Positions 23,295-32,512 of a DNA stretch of 64,000 nucleotides are shown in pieces (the stretch's first letter is position 1; every line of letters starts with the position of its first letter). The notes below the pieces were generated by a model. That model made no database searches. It saw only the letters and a list, made by a program, of their open reading frames with translations, and was not told where the DNA came from. Made by a program: the position numbers and the translations under genes. Where the stretch lies: NCBI GenBank assembly GCA_965222445.1, contig CBDCTY010000002.1:1178001-1242000 (forward strand), written 5' to 3'. The DNA is from GCA-958296115 sp965222445 (GTDB taxonomy: Bacteria; Chloroflexota; Dehalococcoidia; Lucifugimonadales; CAJWER01).

Positions 23295-24416
23295 ATGGCC
23301 GCATACCGCGCCGCAGTGATCGGGCTTGGTCGAATGGGGAGCACCTACGACGACGAGGTGCAGTACGGCGGTACGGTGTACACCCCGTACTGCCATGGCC
23401 CCAGCTACTTCTACTCGACGCAGACCGAGCTGGTGGCGGGCGCAGACCCCCACGACGAGCAGCGGTCCCTGTTCGGCGAGCGGTGGGGACTGTCGGACGA
23501 ACACCTCTACGCGGACTACCGTGAGATGCTGGAAAAGGAGCGCCCCGACATAGTCAGCGTCACGACCACGGCGTCGATCAGGGCTACCATCGTCCAGGAC
23601 GTGGCCCGCTCCGGCGCCAGGGGCATCTGGGCCGAGAAGCCCATCGCGATCAGCCTGGCCGAGGCGGACGACATGGTGGAGGCCTGCCGGGAGAACGGCG
23701 TCGCCTTCGCCATCAATACGGCAAGACGGTGGATGCCGTCGTACACGGAGGCAAGGCACATCCTGGACTCCGGTGACCTGGGGGCGGTGCTCCAGGTCAC
23801 CGCGAACTTCCCCTGCGGGCTGTCGCACAACGGCAGCCACATGCTGGACATCATCCGCTTCCTTGCAGGGGGCGACGTGGAGTGGGTGTTCGGCGAGATG
23901 GAGTCGGACGAGGCGGCGGCCGGGGACGAGGACCTCGCGGGTCACTGCTATATCGCCTTCGACAACGGCGTCCGGGCGTTCGCCAGGACGACGGACTGCG
24001 GCACGGTTGCCAGGGGGGAGATAGACGTCATCTGCGAGAACGGCCGTATCGTCTGCCAGGAGGGGCCGGCCGAGTACACGGTGTACCGGACTGAGCCGCT
24101 GTCGGAGGGTGTGCAGCGGCGCGGCATGCCGGCGGCGCAATACCCGGTGCCGATGCCGGCGAGGATGCAGGGTACGGGCATAACCATCATCGAGGACCTC
24201 ATCGAGTCCGTGGAGACGGGGCGCCCGCCGAAGGCCTCGGGCGAGGACGGCAGGGCCGCTCTCGAGACCGCCATCGCGCTTCGGGAGTCGCACCGCCGCG
24301 GAGGGGTCAGGGTGGCGCTGCCGATCGAGGACCGGTCGCTGAGGATACGCTCGCTCGAGACCTTCCGCGATGACATTCCGGCAAGGGTCCGGCGCATGAT
24401 GGACTCGCAGGCTTGA
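23295..24416 (+). CDS. Gfo/Idh/MocA family oxidoreductase
   Basis: A 373-residue NAD(P)-dependent dehydrogenase-like protein: Rossmann start MAAYRAAVIGLGRMGSTYDD, then WGLSDEHLYADYREMLEKER and the signature GIWAEKPIAISLAEADDMVE with the catalytic EKP lysine. C-terminal motifs SHNGSHMLDIIRFLAGG (HxxxHxxD-like, the usual catalytic histidine region) and DLAGHCYIAFDNGVRAF follow. The end (AIALRESHRRGGVRVALPIE) closely resembles that of the oxidoreductase at 7886-9022, so the two are paralogues. I start at 23295, with AGGGGGA just upstream; the much longer open frame back to 22119 is a shadow of the acetyltransferase. The next gene follows after 22 bp. Confidence 0.92.
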   Translation: MAAYRAAVIGLGRMGSTYDDEVQYGGTVYTPYCHGPSYFYSTQTELVAGADPHDEQRSLFGERWGLSDEHLYADYREMLEKERPDIVSVTTTASIRATIVQDVARSGARGIWAEKPIAISLAEADDMVEACRENGVAFAINTARRWMPSYTEARHILDSGDLGAVLQVTANFPCGLSHNGSHMLDIIRFLAGGDVEWVFGEMESDEAAAGDEDLAGHCYIAFDNGVRAFARTTDCGTVARGEIDVICENGRIVCQEGPAEYTVYRTEPLSEGVQRRGMPAAQYPVPMPARMQGTGITIIEDLIESVETGRPPKASGEDGRAALETAIALRESHRRGGVRVALPIEDRSLRIRSLETFRDDIPARVRRMMDSQA

Positions 24417-24438
24417 GGCCAACGGCGTAGGCCGCCCA

Positions 24439-26034
24439 GTGTCGGAAGCCGGACTGGAACCAGCAGCGGAAGCCCCCCTGGAGTTGGAGGAGGAGCCCTC
24501 GCCGCCGAAGCCCCGCGGCGCGTGGAAGCTGTCCCTCGTATCCTACGTCATCGTATTCACGGCCAGCGCCTGCGGGCTGACCATCGAGATCGTGGCGGGC
24601 CGCATCCTGGCCCCAACCATCGGCGTGTCGCTGTACACGTGGACGAGCATCATCGGCATCGTCCTCGCCGGCATAAGCGTCGGGAACTACGTCGGCGGGG
24701 TCGCAGCCGACCGCTTTCCCCGAAGGCCCTTCCTGGGCCTGGTGCTGCTGGCCAGCGGCGTCTCCAGCCTGAGCATCCTGCCCCTGATCTACGTCACGGC
24801 CGGCGCGCTGGACTCGCTTCCCATCGTCCCCAGGATAGTCCTGCTGACTACCGTGCTGTTCTTTCCTCCCAGCCTCATCCTGGGCATGGTCACGCCCATT
24901 GTGGTGAAGCTGCGCCTGAAGGACCTGTCCGAAACGGGCAACATAGTCGGAACCACCTACGCGGTCTCGACGGCGGGCAGCATATTCGGGACGTTCATCA
25001 CCGGGTTCGTGCTGATCCAGTGGATAGGCACGCGGTCGATAATCGTTGCAGCCGCCGTCGTGCTGCTGCTCCTCGCCATAGCCTTCGGGCGGCTGTGGGA
25101 GATCAGGGCCGCCACGGCCGTCCTGGTGGCGCTCTTCGTCGCGGTTGGCGTGCTGACCGTGAGGATGGACCTCCTGCAGTCCGTCTGCGTGGTCGAGAGC
25201 GGCTACTTCTGCATACGCGTAACGGAGCGCGAGGAGGCCGGCAGGACGGTCCTCGTTCTGACCCTCGACAAGCTCGTCCACAGCTACGTCGATCTCGACG
25301 ACCCCACGTTCCTGGTCTACGGCTACGAGAAGGTGCTAGGCGACCTGTCGACGTATGTGGGGGCGAGGGACCCGCAGTTCCGGTCGCTCTTCATCGGCGG
25401 GGGAGGCTACACCATGCCGCGCTTCATCGAGAGCCGGTTCCCGGAGAGCGTGGTGGAGGTGGTGGAGATAGACCCCGCCGTGACCGAGGTCGTCCACGAG
25501 TACCTGGGAATGCCCCGCGATACGCGCATCGTCACCTACAACGAAGACGCCAGGACGAAATTCCTGGAGCTGCCTGAGGGCGAGTACGACCTGATCGTCG
25601 GGGACGCCTTCGACCACTTCTCAGTGCCGTACCACCTGACGACGCTCGAGTTCAACGAGCGCATCGAAGAGCTCCTGAAGGACGGGGGGCTGTACACGCT
25701 GAACGTGGTGGACAGGTTGCACGAGGGGCGCTTCCTGAGGGCCGTGGTGCACACCCTCCAGGAGACGTTCGACTACATATACGTGATGAGGGACAGCGAC
25801 AACTGGGAGGGAGACCAGCGCCACACGTTCGTCGTCGCGGCGTCGAACGCTGAGATCGATTTCGCGGAGGCCGCGGAGGCCAACGTGCGCGCCGGGCGGG
25901 GCCGCCTGGCAGCCCACGTGATGCCGCCCGACATCTTCCGGGAGTGGATCGAGGCCCAGGAGAACATCCTCCTGACGGACGACTTCGTGCCGGTCGACAA
26001 CCTGCTGGCGCCCCTATTCGTGGAGGACGGCTAG
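24439..26034 (+). CDS. Membrane protein fused to a spermidine synthase-like domain
   Basis: About 531 residues in two parts. Residues ~30-240 contain around seven membrane helices (LVSYVIVFTASACGLTIEIV, TWTSIIGIVLAGISVGNYVG, FFPPSLILGMVTPIVVKLRL). Residues ~290-500 are a SpeE-type methyltransferase-fold domain: SLFIGGGGYTMPRFIESRFP, the acidic VVEVVEIDPAVTEVV, and DLIVGDAFDHFSVPYHLTT. This architecture is known in many bacteria as a fused MFS-like/spermidine synthase; whether it makes polyamines is not established. Start GTG at 24439. It may be co-transcribed with the preceding oxidoreductase. Confidence 0.88.
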   Translation: MSEAGLEPAAEAPLELEEEPSPPKPRGAWKLSLVSYVIVFTASACGLTIEIVAGRILAPTIGVSLYTWTSIIGIVLAGISVGNYVGGVAADRFPRRPFLGLVLLASGVSSLSILPLIYVTAGALDSLPIVPRIVLLTTVLFFPPSLILGMVTPIVVKLRLKDLSETGNIVGTTYAVSTAGSIFGTFITGFVLIQWIGTRSIIVAAAVVLLLLAIAFGRLWEIRAATAVLVALFVAVGVLTVRMDLLQSVCVVESGYFCIRVTEREEAGRTVLVLTLDKLVHSYVDLDDPTFLVYGYEKVLGDLSTYVGARDPQFRSLFIGGGGYTMPRFIESRFPESVVEVVEIDPAVTEVVHEYLGMPRDTRIVTYNEDARTKFLELPEGEYDLIVGDAFDHFSVPYHLTTLEFNERIEELLKDGGLYTLNVVDRLHEGRFLRAVVHTLQETFDYIYVMRDSDNWEGDQRHTFVVAASNAEIDFAEAAEANVRAGRGRLAAHVMPPDIFREWIEAQENILLTDDFVPVDNLLAPLFVEDG

Positions 26035-26089
26035 GGGACTATGTCAGTTTGCCGTGATGCACAGCAGTGATCACCATTGACGACGAACC

Positions 26090-26242
26090 CGCTGGCGTAA
26101 GGACGGGTTTGCAACCCGCCCTCCCCGCGACCGTGGCCTCGAGACGGCACGGCGTTCCTGAAATCGTACGCGCATTCAGATCATTCTCGGCCCGCCAATT
26201 GGCAAGGCAGGGGGCGGGTTCGAAACCCGCCCCCACGAACTA
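26090..26242. repeat. Two GGGCGGGTT...AACCCGCCC hairpins
   Basis: ACGGGTTTGCAACCCGCCCT near 26100-26122 and GGGGGCGGGTTCGAAACCCG near 26209-26232 are palindromes of the type seen at 7815-7837 and 10353-10375 and in part near 58334. The region 26035-26417 has no gene. Confidence 0.7.
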
Positions 26243-26363
26243 CCCAGATCCACCACCTAATTTGGACGGGCGGCGTGACGGACTGCCTCTGAGGCTATGG
26301 CTGTGCACCTTGCCGGGGATGGGTTCCCGCCTTCGCGGGAATGACGGAGGTGGGGGATTTGGG
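26243..26363. repeat. 121-bp dispersed repeat, inverted copy
   Basis: Reverse complement of 10092-10212 with few changes. Includes the palindrome TTCCCGCCTTCGCGGGAA. Confidence 0.85.
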
Positions 26364-26417
26364 AACTACGACATGGATTGACTGCGCGGTCAAGACGAAC
26401 TGGCTCAGGCGGCGGTG

Positions 26418-27212
26418 TCAGGGCGCGAATGCGGCCCGCGAGATGGCGACCTCCTCGACGGAAGCGGCCGGCACCCAGCCCTGTAGGCTCCCGCCCGGGA
26501 GGGCGATCCTTGCCCAGGCCCCGCGCCTCTCGACGAGCTCGGTCTCGGCCCCGGCGTGCAGCGTGAACTCCGGCGTGTAGCGGCTGCCGGGGCCGCTCAC
26601 CACGTCGACCTCCTCCGCGACTATGACCGCTTCACGGCTCACGGAGTCGACGTATATCCTCCCGGCCAGGGAGCCCCCGCCCAGCAGGAGCAGGACCGCA
26701 GCCGCGAGGGCTGCTGGCCTCGCCAACGCGAGCCAACGCCGAGGTCCGGCCATCACCAGGAGCAGGCAGGCCGCGAACAGGAGCCAGAAGGCCAGGGCGA
26801 CCGCTGCCAGCTCGCCGGTGGTGAACCGGAAGAGCAGGGAGGTCACGAATCTCACGAACGGCGCCTCGCCGGAATCGAGCACGTCCAGGGTCTGGCTGCG
26901 CGCGAAATCGAGGTTGGCCCGGATGTCGGCGTCCCTCGGCGCGAGGCGCTCGGCCCGCAGGTAGTTGAGGACGGCCCGGCCAATGTCGCCCTGCTTGAAG
27001 TAGGCGTTGCCCAGGTTGTAGTAGAGCGCGGGGTCCCCGTAGCCCTTGTCGACGAGCTGCTGGTACGACCGCGCGGCCTGGTCGTACAGGCCGTCCTCGT
27101 AGAGCGCATTCGTGGCCGCCATGGCCTCGAGGTCGCCCGGCCCCTGTGCGGCCGCAGCGATGGGCAGCGCCGCCAGCGCCAGCACGGCGATGAGCGCGAA
27201 TGCCCGCCTCAC
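26418..27212 (-). CDS. batE: BatE-like TPR and SH3 protein
   Basis: 264 residues: signal peptide (MRRAFALIAVLALAALPIAA, then AAQ), two to three tetratricopeptide repeats (YEDGLYDQAARSYQQLVDKG and ALYYNLGNAYFKQGDIGRAV), two membrane helices (LAAVALAFWLLFAACLLLVM and the alanine-rich segment after PRRWLA), and a C-terminal bacterial SH3-like domain (VDVVSGPGSRYTPEFTLHAG). This is the BatE layout of the aerotolerance operon, the protein being membrane-anchored with domains outside the cytoplasm. It overlaps the batD stop (ATGA-type, 27209-27212) and is the last gene of the cluster. Confidence 0.85.
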   Translation of the reverse strand: MRRAFALIAVLALAALPIAAAAQGPGDLEAMAATNALYEDGLYDQAARSYQQLVDKGYGDPALYYNLGNAYFKQGDIGRAVLNYLRAERLAPRDADIRANLDFARSQTLDVLDSGEAPFVRFVTSLLFRFTTGELAAVALAFWLLFAACLLLVMAGPRRWLALARPAALAAAVLLLLGGGSLAGRIYVDSVSREAVIVAEEVDVVSGPGSRYTPEFTLHAGAETELVERRGAWARIALPGGSLQGWVPAASVEEVAISRAAFAP

Positions 27213-28810
27213 CGGTTGATCTCCTGTTCGAGGTCGGCGATTAGCTGGCGGACCTCCTCGAGCAGGTCGTCTCCCGCCGAGTCGATTCCAGGCGCAAACC
27301 GGGCGTCCTCGGACAGGCTCAGCGCGTCGAGCACCTGTCGGGCAAGCGCTTCGCCTGCCCCCCGCTCGGACAGTATCTCGGCGAGGGCGGCCTGGGTCAT
27401 CCCGGCGACGCCGCGACCGAGTACGTCGCTCAGGTACGCCCTAAGTATCGCGCCCGCTGTGTCCGCGGGGCTGGCGGCGACTCCCGGCGACTCTATCGCC
27501 TTCATGGCTTTGCGGTAGGCGGCTCGCCTCCTCTCAATGACGGGGTCCCGCCGGCGGCTTCGATGCAGCTTCAGGCCCGCGGCCAGGACGAGGGCCGCGA
27601 ATGGGGCCGCCCATCCGAGCCTGTAGGCGATGTCGCCGGTGATGAGCGATCCCGACGGTCGAAGCTCGCCGGGCACCGGCTTGATATGCCGGATGTCTGA
27701 GCCGAGCCGCTCCACCTCGTCCCGGTCGGACAGATGAGGGGGGGATTCCTGGCCCGAGGATGGCGCGACCGTGAGTGAGATGGGCCCCGTCAGGATCGTC
27801 CGGTACTCCTCCGCGAAAGGGTCGAAGAAGGAGAACGGGATGGCCGGTATCGTGAACTGGCCGGGCGCGGTCGGGACGTAGACGCGCTCGATAGTGCGGG
27901 CGCCCACCAGCTCGCCGTCCGTGACCTGGGTGTTGACCGAAGACTCGCCGTCGAAGGAGCGCCATCCGGGCATCTCCGGCATCTCCGGCTCCGGAATGGT
28001 CTCCAGGTTGCCTCTGCCGGTGATCATCATGGACAGCGTGAGGGGCTCGTTGGCGGCAACGTCCCCGCTCGTTATCATCGCGGCCACCTGGTAGACGCCG
28101 ACCGCGCCCCGGAAGTCGTCGGGCCCACCATCCGGCAGGGCCCTCACCTCCAGCTCCACCGGGTTCGTCTCCAGCGGCCTACCTCTCCTGATCATGCTTG
28201 GAGGCACTGAGATCGAGGCGGGCTCGATCGTTACCGGGCCCGCGATGGCCGGGAAGAGCAGCGTATTCACCTCCCAGCCCCCGTAGCTCCGGCCGGACAC
28301 CGTATCCGTGAGTTGTCGCTGGAACGGGGCCTGGCGGTGCCAGAAGCCCGTGAACTCGGGAGGCTCATATCCCCGCGTCCGGCCAAATACCCCGAAGGCG
28401 CTCAGGAAACGGAAGGTGTACGTGACCTGCTGGCCCACGTAGGGCGAGGGGTTGTCGACCTCAGCCGAGACGAGGAACGCATCCTGCTCGTCGGCTGGCC
28501 GGAGGGCCGGGAGGACCAGGGGGCTGGGCGTCGGCCTCGCGGAAACCCGGCCGGTACCGGCCTGCGTGACCTCCACCTCTATCGGCTCCGTCTCGTAGGT
28601 CTGGCCTCCGATCTCGACTGAGATGGGACCGATAGTGTGCGTCCCGATCTTGGTCGGCTGGAGCCTGTAGTGGTTGACTTCCATGGAGACGATCATGTTG
28701 TTGTAGTTGGCAATCTGGGGCGCTAGGCTCTGGGAAACTACTACCGCCCAGTCGAAAGGCGGAAGGTTGGGCTCCGGCGTACTCGTCGAGCCCGTGACCG
28801 TAACCGTTAG

Positions 28811-30513
28811 CCCGAATCCACCGAAGGACACCGATGGACGGCGTGAGGACAGCGGAAGGGGGTGGGTGAGGGAGCTACAGGGGAGATGGCCTGGGGTCTT
28901 GGGGTAGATGGGGGCCGGCGGACGGTCTTCAGTCGCCGCACAGGGCCCCTAAGGCCCTATGCGGGAGTTGCGATGCGCCGGATGGCGAGAGGATACGCAG
29001 CAGGGGACTCTCGCGACCGGGGTGGCGCGAGATTGCGGGGACGTTGGGTCAGTTGCAGGCTGGCCGTCAGGCCGGGAACGGAATGGCTTGCAGCCGGGCC
29101 AAGGCGCGACTGAACTGGGTTTCCCAAGGCCAGCGCCGGGGGAGATGCAAAGTGAGGCGGCGCGCCGAGCGGGTGATCCGTCCCACCAGAGCGAAGACCC
29201 GCCGCCTGAGGGTCTTGGTGATCACGGTCCGCTCGCCCAGACCAATCCGCGCCGTCCAGCGGGCCAGGTTATGCGCCATCACCTGGACCGCCAGCCAGGC
29301 GCCGTTGGCGGCGAAGCGCGCCGACGGCATGTGGTTCAGCCCGACGCCGTACTTGAGGTCGCGTATGGCGTTCTCGACCTCGGCGTGGCGGCGATGATCG
29401 GCCTCCAGTTCCAGCGTCTCCCCATCGCGGTCGGTGATGAAGGCGTGATAGCTGTATCTGGCGAAGAGGGCGAGCTGGGAACCGGGCGTCGGCTTCACCC
29501 GCCGGACAATGAGCCGCACCGGCGCGGCGTCCGGCTTGGTCTGGAACGGGGTGTAAGTCGTCTCGGCGACATCGGCGGCGCCGTCCATCCAGTAGGGAAT
29601 GGGAGTCCAGTCCTCCTCTGGTATCGCCTCGATCAGGTCCCGCAGGCTGACGCGCTGGCGGATGGTGATAGAGAAGCGGACATCCATTTCCCGGCAGGCG
29701 GCAACGACAGTGTGGGCGTAGAAGCCGCTGTCGGCCCGCACCGTGAGTTGTCCCCTGGCCCCGCCGTAGCGCACCCGCCCCACCGTCTCACGCAAGAAGT
29801 GGGCGGCGCCACGGGCGGTGTTGGCCCGGCCCCCGCGCAGCCGGGACATCAGCACCTCGCCGGTGCCGGCGGCAATGGCCAGCAGCGGGTGATAGCCGCG
29901 GGCGCCGGTATAGCCGTGGTGGCGCGCTCCCTCCTTGGCCAGTCCATAGGTCTCGCAGATGGTCGAGTCCAGGTCGATGGTCAGGGGCGAGTCGCCGGGT
30001 CCGGCCCCAGCGGCCCAGGCCCGGGCCAACAACTGGCGGCTCACGCAGTCGAGTTGACGGACATGCCCCCACCGGAAGCTGCGCAGGAAGGTCCCCAGGG
30101 TGGATGGCGCCTTGACCACGCAGCCTAGAACACCGACCGTCCCACCAGCGCGCAGCGCATCGGCGTCGTCGATGCAGTCGCCGCCTGCCAGCGCGGAAGC
30201 GACCAGCGTCAGCATCTTGTCCCCGGTGTTCGCCCGTCCCGGCGCTCCGCCGAGGTCAAGGTGATGGTCGACGAGTTCCCGCAGGCCCAGGTGCCGGGCT
30301 AGGGTGGCCGGCAGGAGCAGGCCGGCATTGGCCACCAGGCGATGGTCGTCAAAGACGATGCGGATACGGTCGGGTTTGTTCTGTGGCAGCATCTATTGGG
30401 TGCTCCTTGTTTCCGGGAGGGTTTCTGTTCCAAAACCATTATCCCAGATTCAGAGGAGCACCCTCTGGCTTCTTCAAGGGCTGTCCCCAAGGCCCTCCTT
30501 CGGTGGATTCGGG
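28811..30513 (-). mobile_element. IS1380-family insertion sequence (1703 bp)
   Basis: Inverted ends CCCGAATCCACCGAAGGA (left) and its complement TCCTTCGGTGGATTCGGG (right) differ only just inside this stretch. They are flanked by a perfect 5-bp duplication GTTAG (28806-28810 and 30514-30518). One transposase gene lies within; the 250 bp between the left end and its stop contain the palindrome AGGGCCCCTAAGGCCCT and no other gene. Confidence 0.95.
29067..30392 (-). CDS. IS1380-family transposase
   Basis: 441 residues, the usual length. The DDE residues are seen in LTIDLDSTICETYGLAKEGA (first D), LTVRADSGFYAHTVVAACRE (second D) and DHRRHAEVENAIRDLKYGVG (E), with the family-typical KEGARHHGYTGARGYHPLLA after the first. 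The C-terminus (RSARRLTLHLPRRWPW) is characteristic of IS1380 DDE_Tnp_1 proteins. No interruptions, so it is potentially active. Inserted in batD in the same orientation. Confidence 0.95.
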   Translation of the reverse strand: MLPQNKPDRIRIVFDDHRLVANAGLLLPATLARHLGLRELVDHHLDLGGAPGRANTGDKMLTLVASALAGGDCIDDADALRAGGTVGVLGCVVKAPSTLGTFLRSFRWGHVRQLDCVSRQLLARAWAAGAGPGDSPLTIDLDSTICETYGLAKEGARHHGYTGARGYHPLLAIAAGTGEVLMSRLRGGRANTARGAAHFLRETVGRVRYGGARGQLTVRADSGFYAHTVVAACREMDVRFSITIRQRVSLRDLIEAIPEEDWTPIPYWMDGAADVAETTYTPFQTKPDAAPVRLIVRRVKPTPGSQLALFARYSYHAFITDRDGETLELEADHRRHAEVENAIRDLKYGVGLNHMPSARFAANGAWLAVQVMAHNLARWTARIGLGERTVITKTLRRRVFALVGRITRSARRLTLHLPRRWPWETQFSRALARLQAIPFPA

Positions 30514-30670
30514 GTTAGGGCTAGTACCTCGTCGATGGATAGCTGGGTGTAGTCGACTTCGGCCGAGATGGGCGAGTCCTGCGCCGACGCTGGACGCGCC
30601 AGCACCAGCAAAGATCCGAAGGCCGCAGCGAACAGCAGCACTCGAAGGATGATACTTGGCGAGCCCGCCA

Positions 30671-31477
30671 TCACCAGTCCCGCTCCACCGGGGACGTGGG
30701 CACATACTGGCGCTGCAGGTAGCCCTGGAGGGTCTCGGTGTTCTGGCCGACCGCGTCCAGGAACTGGAGGGCCTGGCCGGGCGTCATCTGCTGCTGGGGG
30801 TTGGAACCGGGCCGTTCGGTCTCCTGTGACTCCTGCTCCGAGCCGTCGCCGCGCTGCTCCCCTTCAGGGTCCTCGCCCACGCCCTCTCTCTCACCTTCGG
30901 GGCCTTCCTGCTCCTCGTCGCCCTCGTCGTTAGGCTGGTCCTGTGGCCCGGGCTGGTCCTGTTGTCCCTGCTGAGGTTGCTGCTGCTGTTGCTGCTGTTG
31001 TTCCTGTTGCTGCTCTTCGATCTGGCGCAGGGCCAGCTCCAGGTTGTGCTTGGCGTCCTCGTCGTCCGGGTTCTGCCTCAGCACCTCCTTGTACGACTCG
31101 ATTGCCCCCTCATACTCCTCGGCCTGGAAAAGGACGTTGCCCAGGTTGAACTGTGTGCTGGTGACAAGCTCCTCTTCGTCCTCCTCATACGCGTCTAGCA
31201 GCGCGACCTCCAGCTCTTCTTGCGCCTGCTCGTATTCCTCCAATCGGTAGCGGGCGTTGGCGGAGTTATAGTCGGGCTCGGGCCTCTCCGGCTGCTCCTT
31301 GCTCACCTTCTCGTATTCGCTGATCGCTAGGTCGTACTCCCCTTGGTCGAAGGCTATGTTCGCCTCGTTGTTCGTCTGGGCCTCCGTGCGACCGCAGGCA
31401 ACGAGGACGAACAGAAGGGCAGCCATGGAAACCCAAAGTGGCAAGCTACGCGCGTTCGCGGTCCCGAAGTGTGTCAT
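30671..31477 (-). CDS. batC: BatC-like TPR lipoprotein
   Basis: 268 residues starting at the ATG 31477, which overlaps the batB stop (ATGA). It begins with a lipoprotein-type signal (LPLWVSMAALLFVLVAC, lipobox LVAC). Four TPR-like units follow (EANIAFDQGEYDLAISEYEK, SANARYRLEEYEQAQEELEV, NLGNVLFQAEEYEGAIESYK), then a glutamine run (about nine Q) and an acidic, disordered segment (GEREGVGEDPEGEQRGDGSE), ending in a short conserved helix (MTPGQALQFLDAVGQN). Matches BatC of the aerotolerance cluster. The longer open frame through this DNA to 32332 is a shadow. Confidence 0.88.
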   Translation of the reverse strand: MTHFGTANARSLPLWVSMAALLFVLVACGRTEAQTNNEANIAFDQGEYDLAISEYEKVSKEQPERPEPDYNSANARYRLEEYEQAQEELEVALLDAYEEDEEELVTSTQFNLGNVLFQAEEYEGAIESYKEVLRQNPDDEDAKHNLELALRQIEEQQQEQQQQQQQQPQQGQQDQPGPQDQPNDEGDEEQEGPEGEREGVGEDPEGEQRGDGSEQESQETERPGSNPQQQMTPGQALQFLDAVGQNTETLQGYLQRQYVPTSPVERDW

Positions 31478-32511
31478 GCCGGCTCCTCCGCGCCCTGACG
31501 CCGCCACGGCAACGAGACGACGCGGTCCGGCAGCATCTCGATCGTTATCAGGAGGAGGACGGCCAGGGCCAGGAATATCTGGAATCTCTCGACATTCAGC
31601 GTTTCGAACTCGGCCTCCACGGTCTCCTTCTGCAGCGAGTCCAGCTCTTCGGCGAGGTCCTCCATCGCCCCGGGGGCCGAGGCCCTGTAGTACCTGCCCC
31701 CGCCCAACCGCGCGATCTGCCGCAAGGTCGCCTCGTCCAGCTTCGACAGTACCAGGTTGCCGTCTGCGTCCCTCTTCATGCCGATCTGCCGTCCCCACTG
31801 ATCGTAGTCCGGCAGGAACTCTCCCGCGCCGGACCCAAACCCGACCGTGTAGATGACCACGCCCGTCCTTTCGGCCGCCTCGGCAACCGCCTGGAATGGG
31901 TTGCCTTCCAGGTACTCGCCGTCGGTCATCAGGATAATCACTTTCTGGCCCGGCCGCTTGTAGTCGAACGCGGACAGCGAGGTCGAGATGGCCTTGTCGA
32001 TGGCCGTTCCTGGACGGGATATGAGCCCGGGGCCCGCCGCCTCCAGGTAGGTCTTGGCGGCGGTGTAGTCGAAGGTGAGGGGGGACTGGAGGAAGGCTGC
32101 GCCCGAGAAGAGCACCAGCCCGACCTCGTCGCCATCGAGTTGGTCCAGCAGGCTGGAGATCTCCAGCCTGGCCCGCTCCAGGCGGTTGGGCTTGACGTCC
32201 TCGGCCAGCATGCTCTTGGATACGTCGAGGGCGACGACGACCTGTACGCCCTGCTTCTCCAGCACCTGTACGTCGCTCCCCCACTGGGGGCGAGCGAAGG
32301 CGATCGCGGCCAGCACGAGGGCGATGAGCCACAACGCGTTCCTCGCGGTCCTGCTCCTGCGGCTCACCGCGGCGCTCAGCCTGGCAATCAGGTCGGGGTC
32401 GCCGAGCCTGGATACGGCCGCCCTGCGCCGGTACGAGACCCAGAAGCCGAAGAGGACCAGCGCCGGGACCAGCGCCAGGAGGTAGAGGTAGTCTGTGTGG
32501 GCGAAGGTCAT
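31474..32511 (-). CDS. batB: BatB-like VWA-domain membrane protein
   Basis: 345 residues: N-terminal membrane helices (YLYLLALVPALVLFGFWVSY and ALWLIALVLAAIAFARPQWG), a von Willebrand A domain with an intact MIDAS (DVSKS in VVVALDVSKSMLAEDVKPNR, later VIILMTDGEYLEG) and a C-terminal membrane helix (FQIFLALAVLLLITIEMLPD). Such proteins form membrane complexes with BatA, MoxR and TPR partners. It lies 1 bp after batA and overlaps batC. Confidence 0.92.
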   Translation of the reverse strand: MTFAHTDYLYLLALVPALVLFGFWVSYRRRAAVSRLGDPDLIARLSAAVSRRSRTARNALWLIALVLAAIAFARPQWGSDVQVLEKQGVQVVVALDVSKSMLAEDVKPNRLERARLEISSLLDQLDGDEVGLVLFSGAAFLQSPLTFDYTAAKTYLEAAGPGLISRPGTAIDKAISTSLSAFDYKRPGQKVIILMTDGEYLEGNPFQAVAEAAERTGVVIYTVGFGSGAGEFLPDYDQWGRQIGMKRDADGNLVLSKLDEATLRQIARLGGGRYYRASAPGAMEDLAEELDSLQKETVEAEFETLNVERFQIFLALAVLLLITIEMLPDRVVSLPWRRQGAEEPA

Positions 32512-32512
32512 G

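Larger units (their letters stand above)
27209..30674 (-). pseudogene. batD: batD gene split by an IS1380-family insertion
   Basis: The 5' part (30514-30674) encodes a signal peptide (SIILRVLLFAAAFGSLLVLA, ARPASAQ) and the start of the mature protein (SPISAEVDYTQLSIDEVLAL). The 3' part (27209-28810) encodes the rest: TVTVTGSTSTPEPNLPPFDW, further immunoglobulin-like repeats (YVGQQVTYTFRFLSAFGVFG), a membrane segment (LGWAAPFAALVLAAGLKLHR) and a cytoplasmic tail. Excising 28811-30513 with one GTTAG joins them as DEVLALTVTVTGSTS, an intact BatD (oxygen-tolerance/BatD domain). As it stands neither half makes a full product, and batE downstream may be polar-affected. batC overlaps the start by 4 bp. 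Confidence 0.93.

Noticed and set aside
30960..31020. CTG/CAG run in batC as a microsatellite locus
   Set aside because: It encodes a glutamine stretch inside a good reading frame; no sign of expansion beyond the protein's disordered segment.
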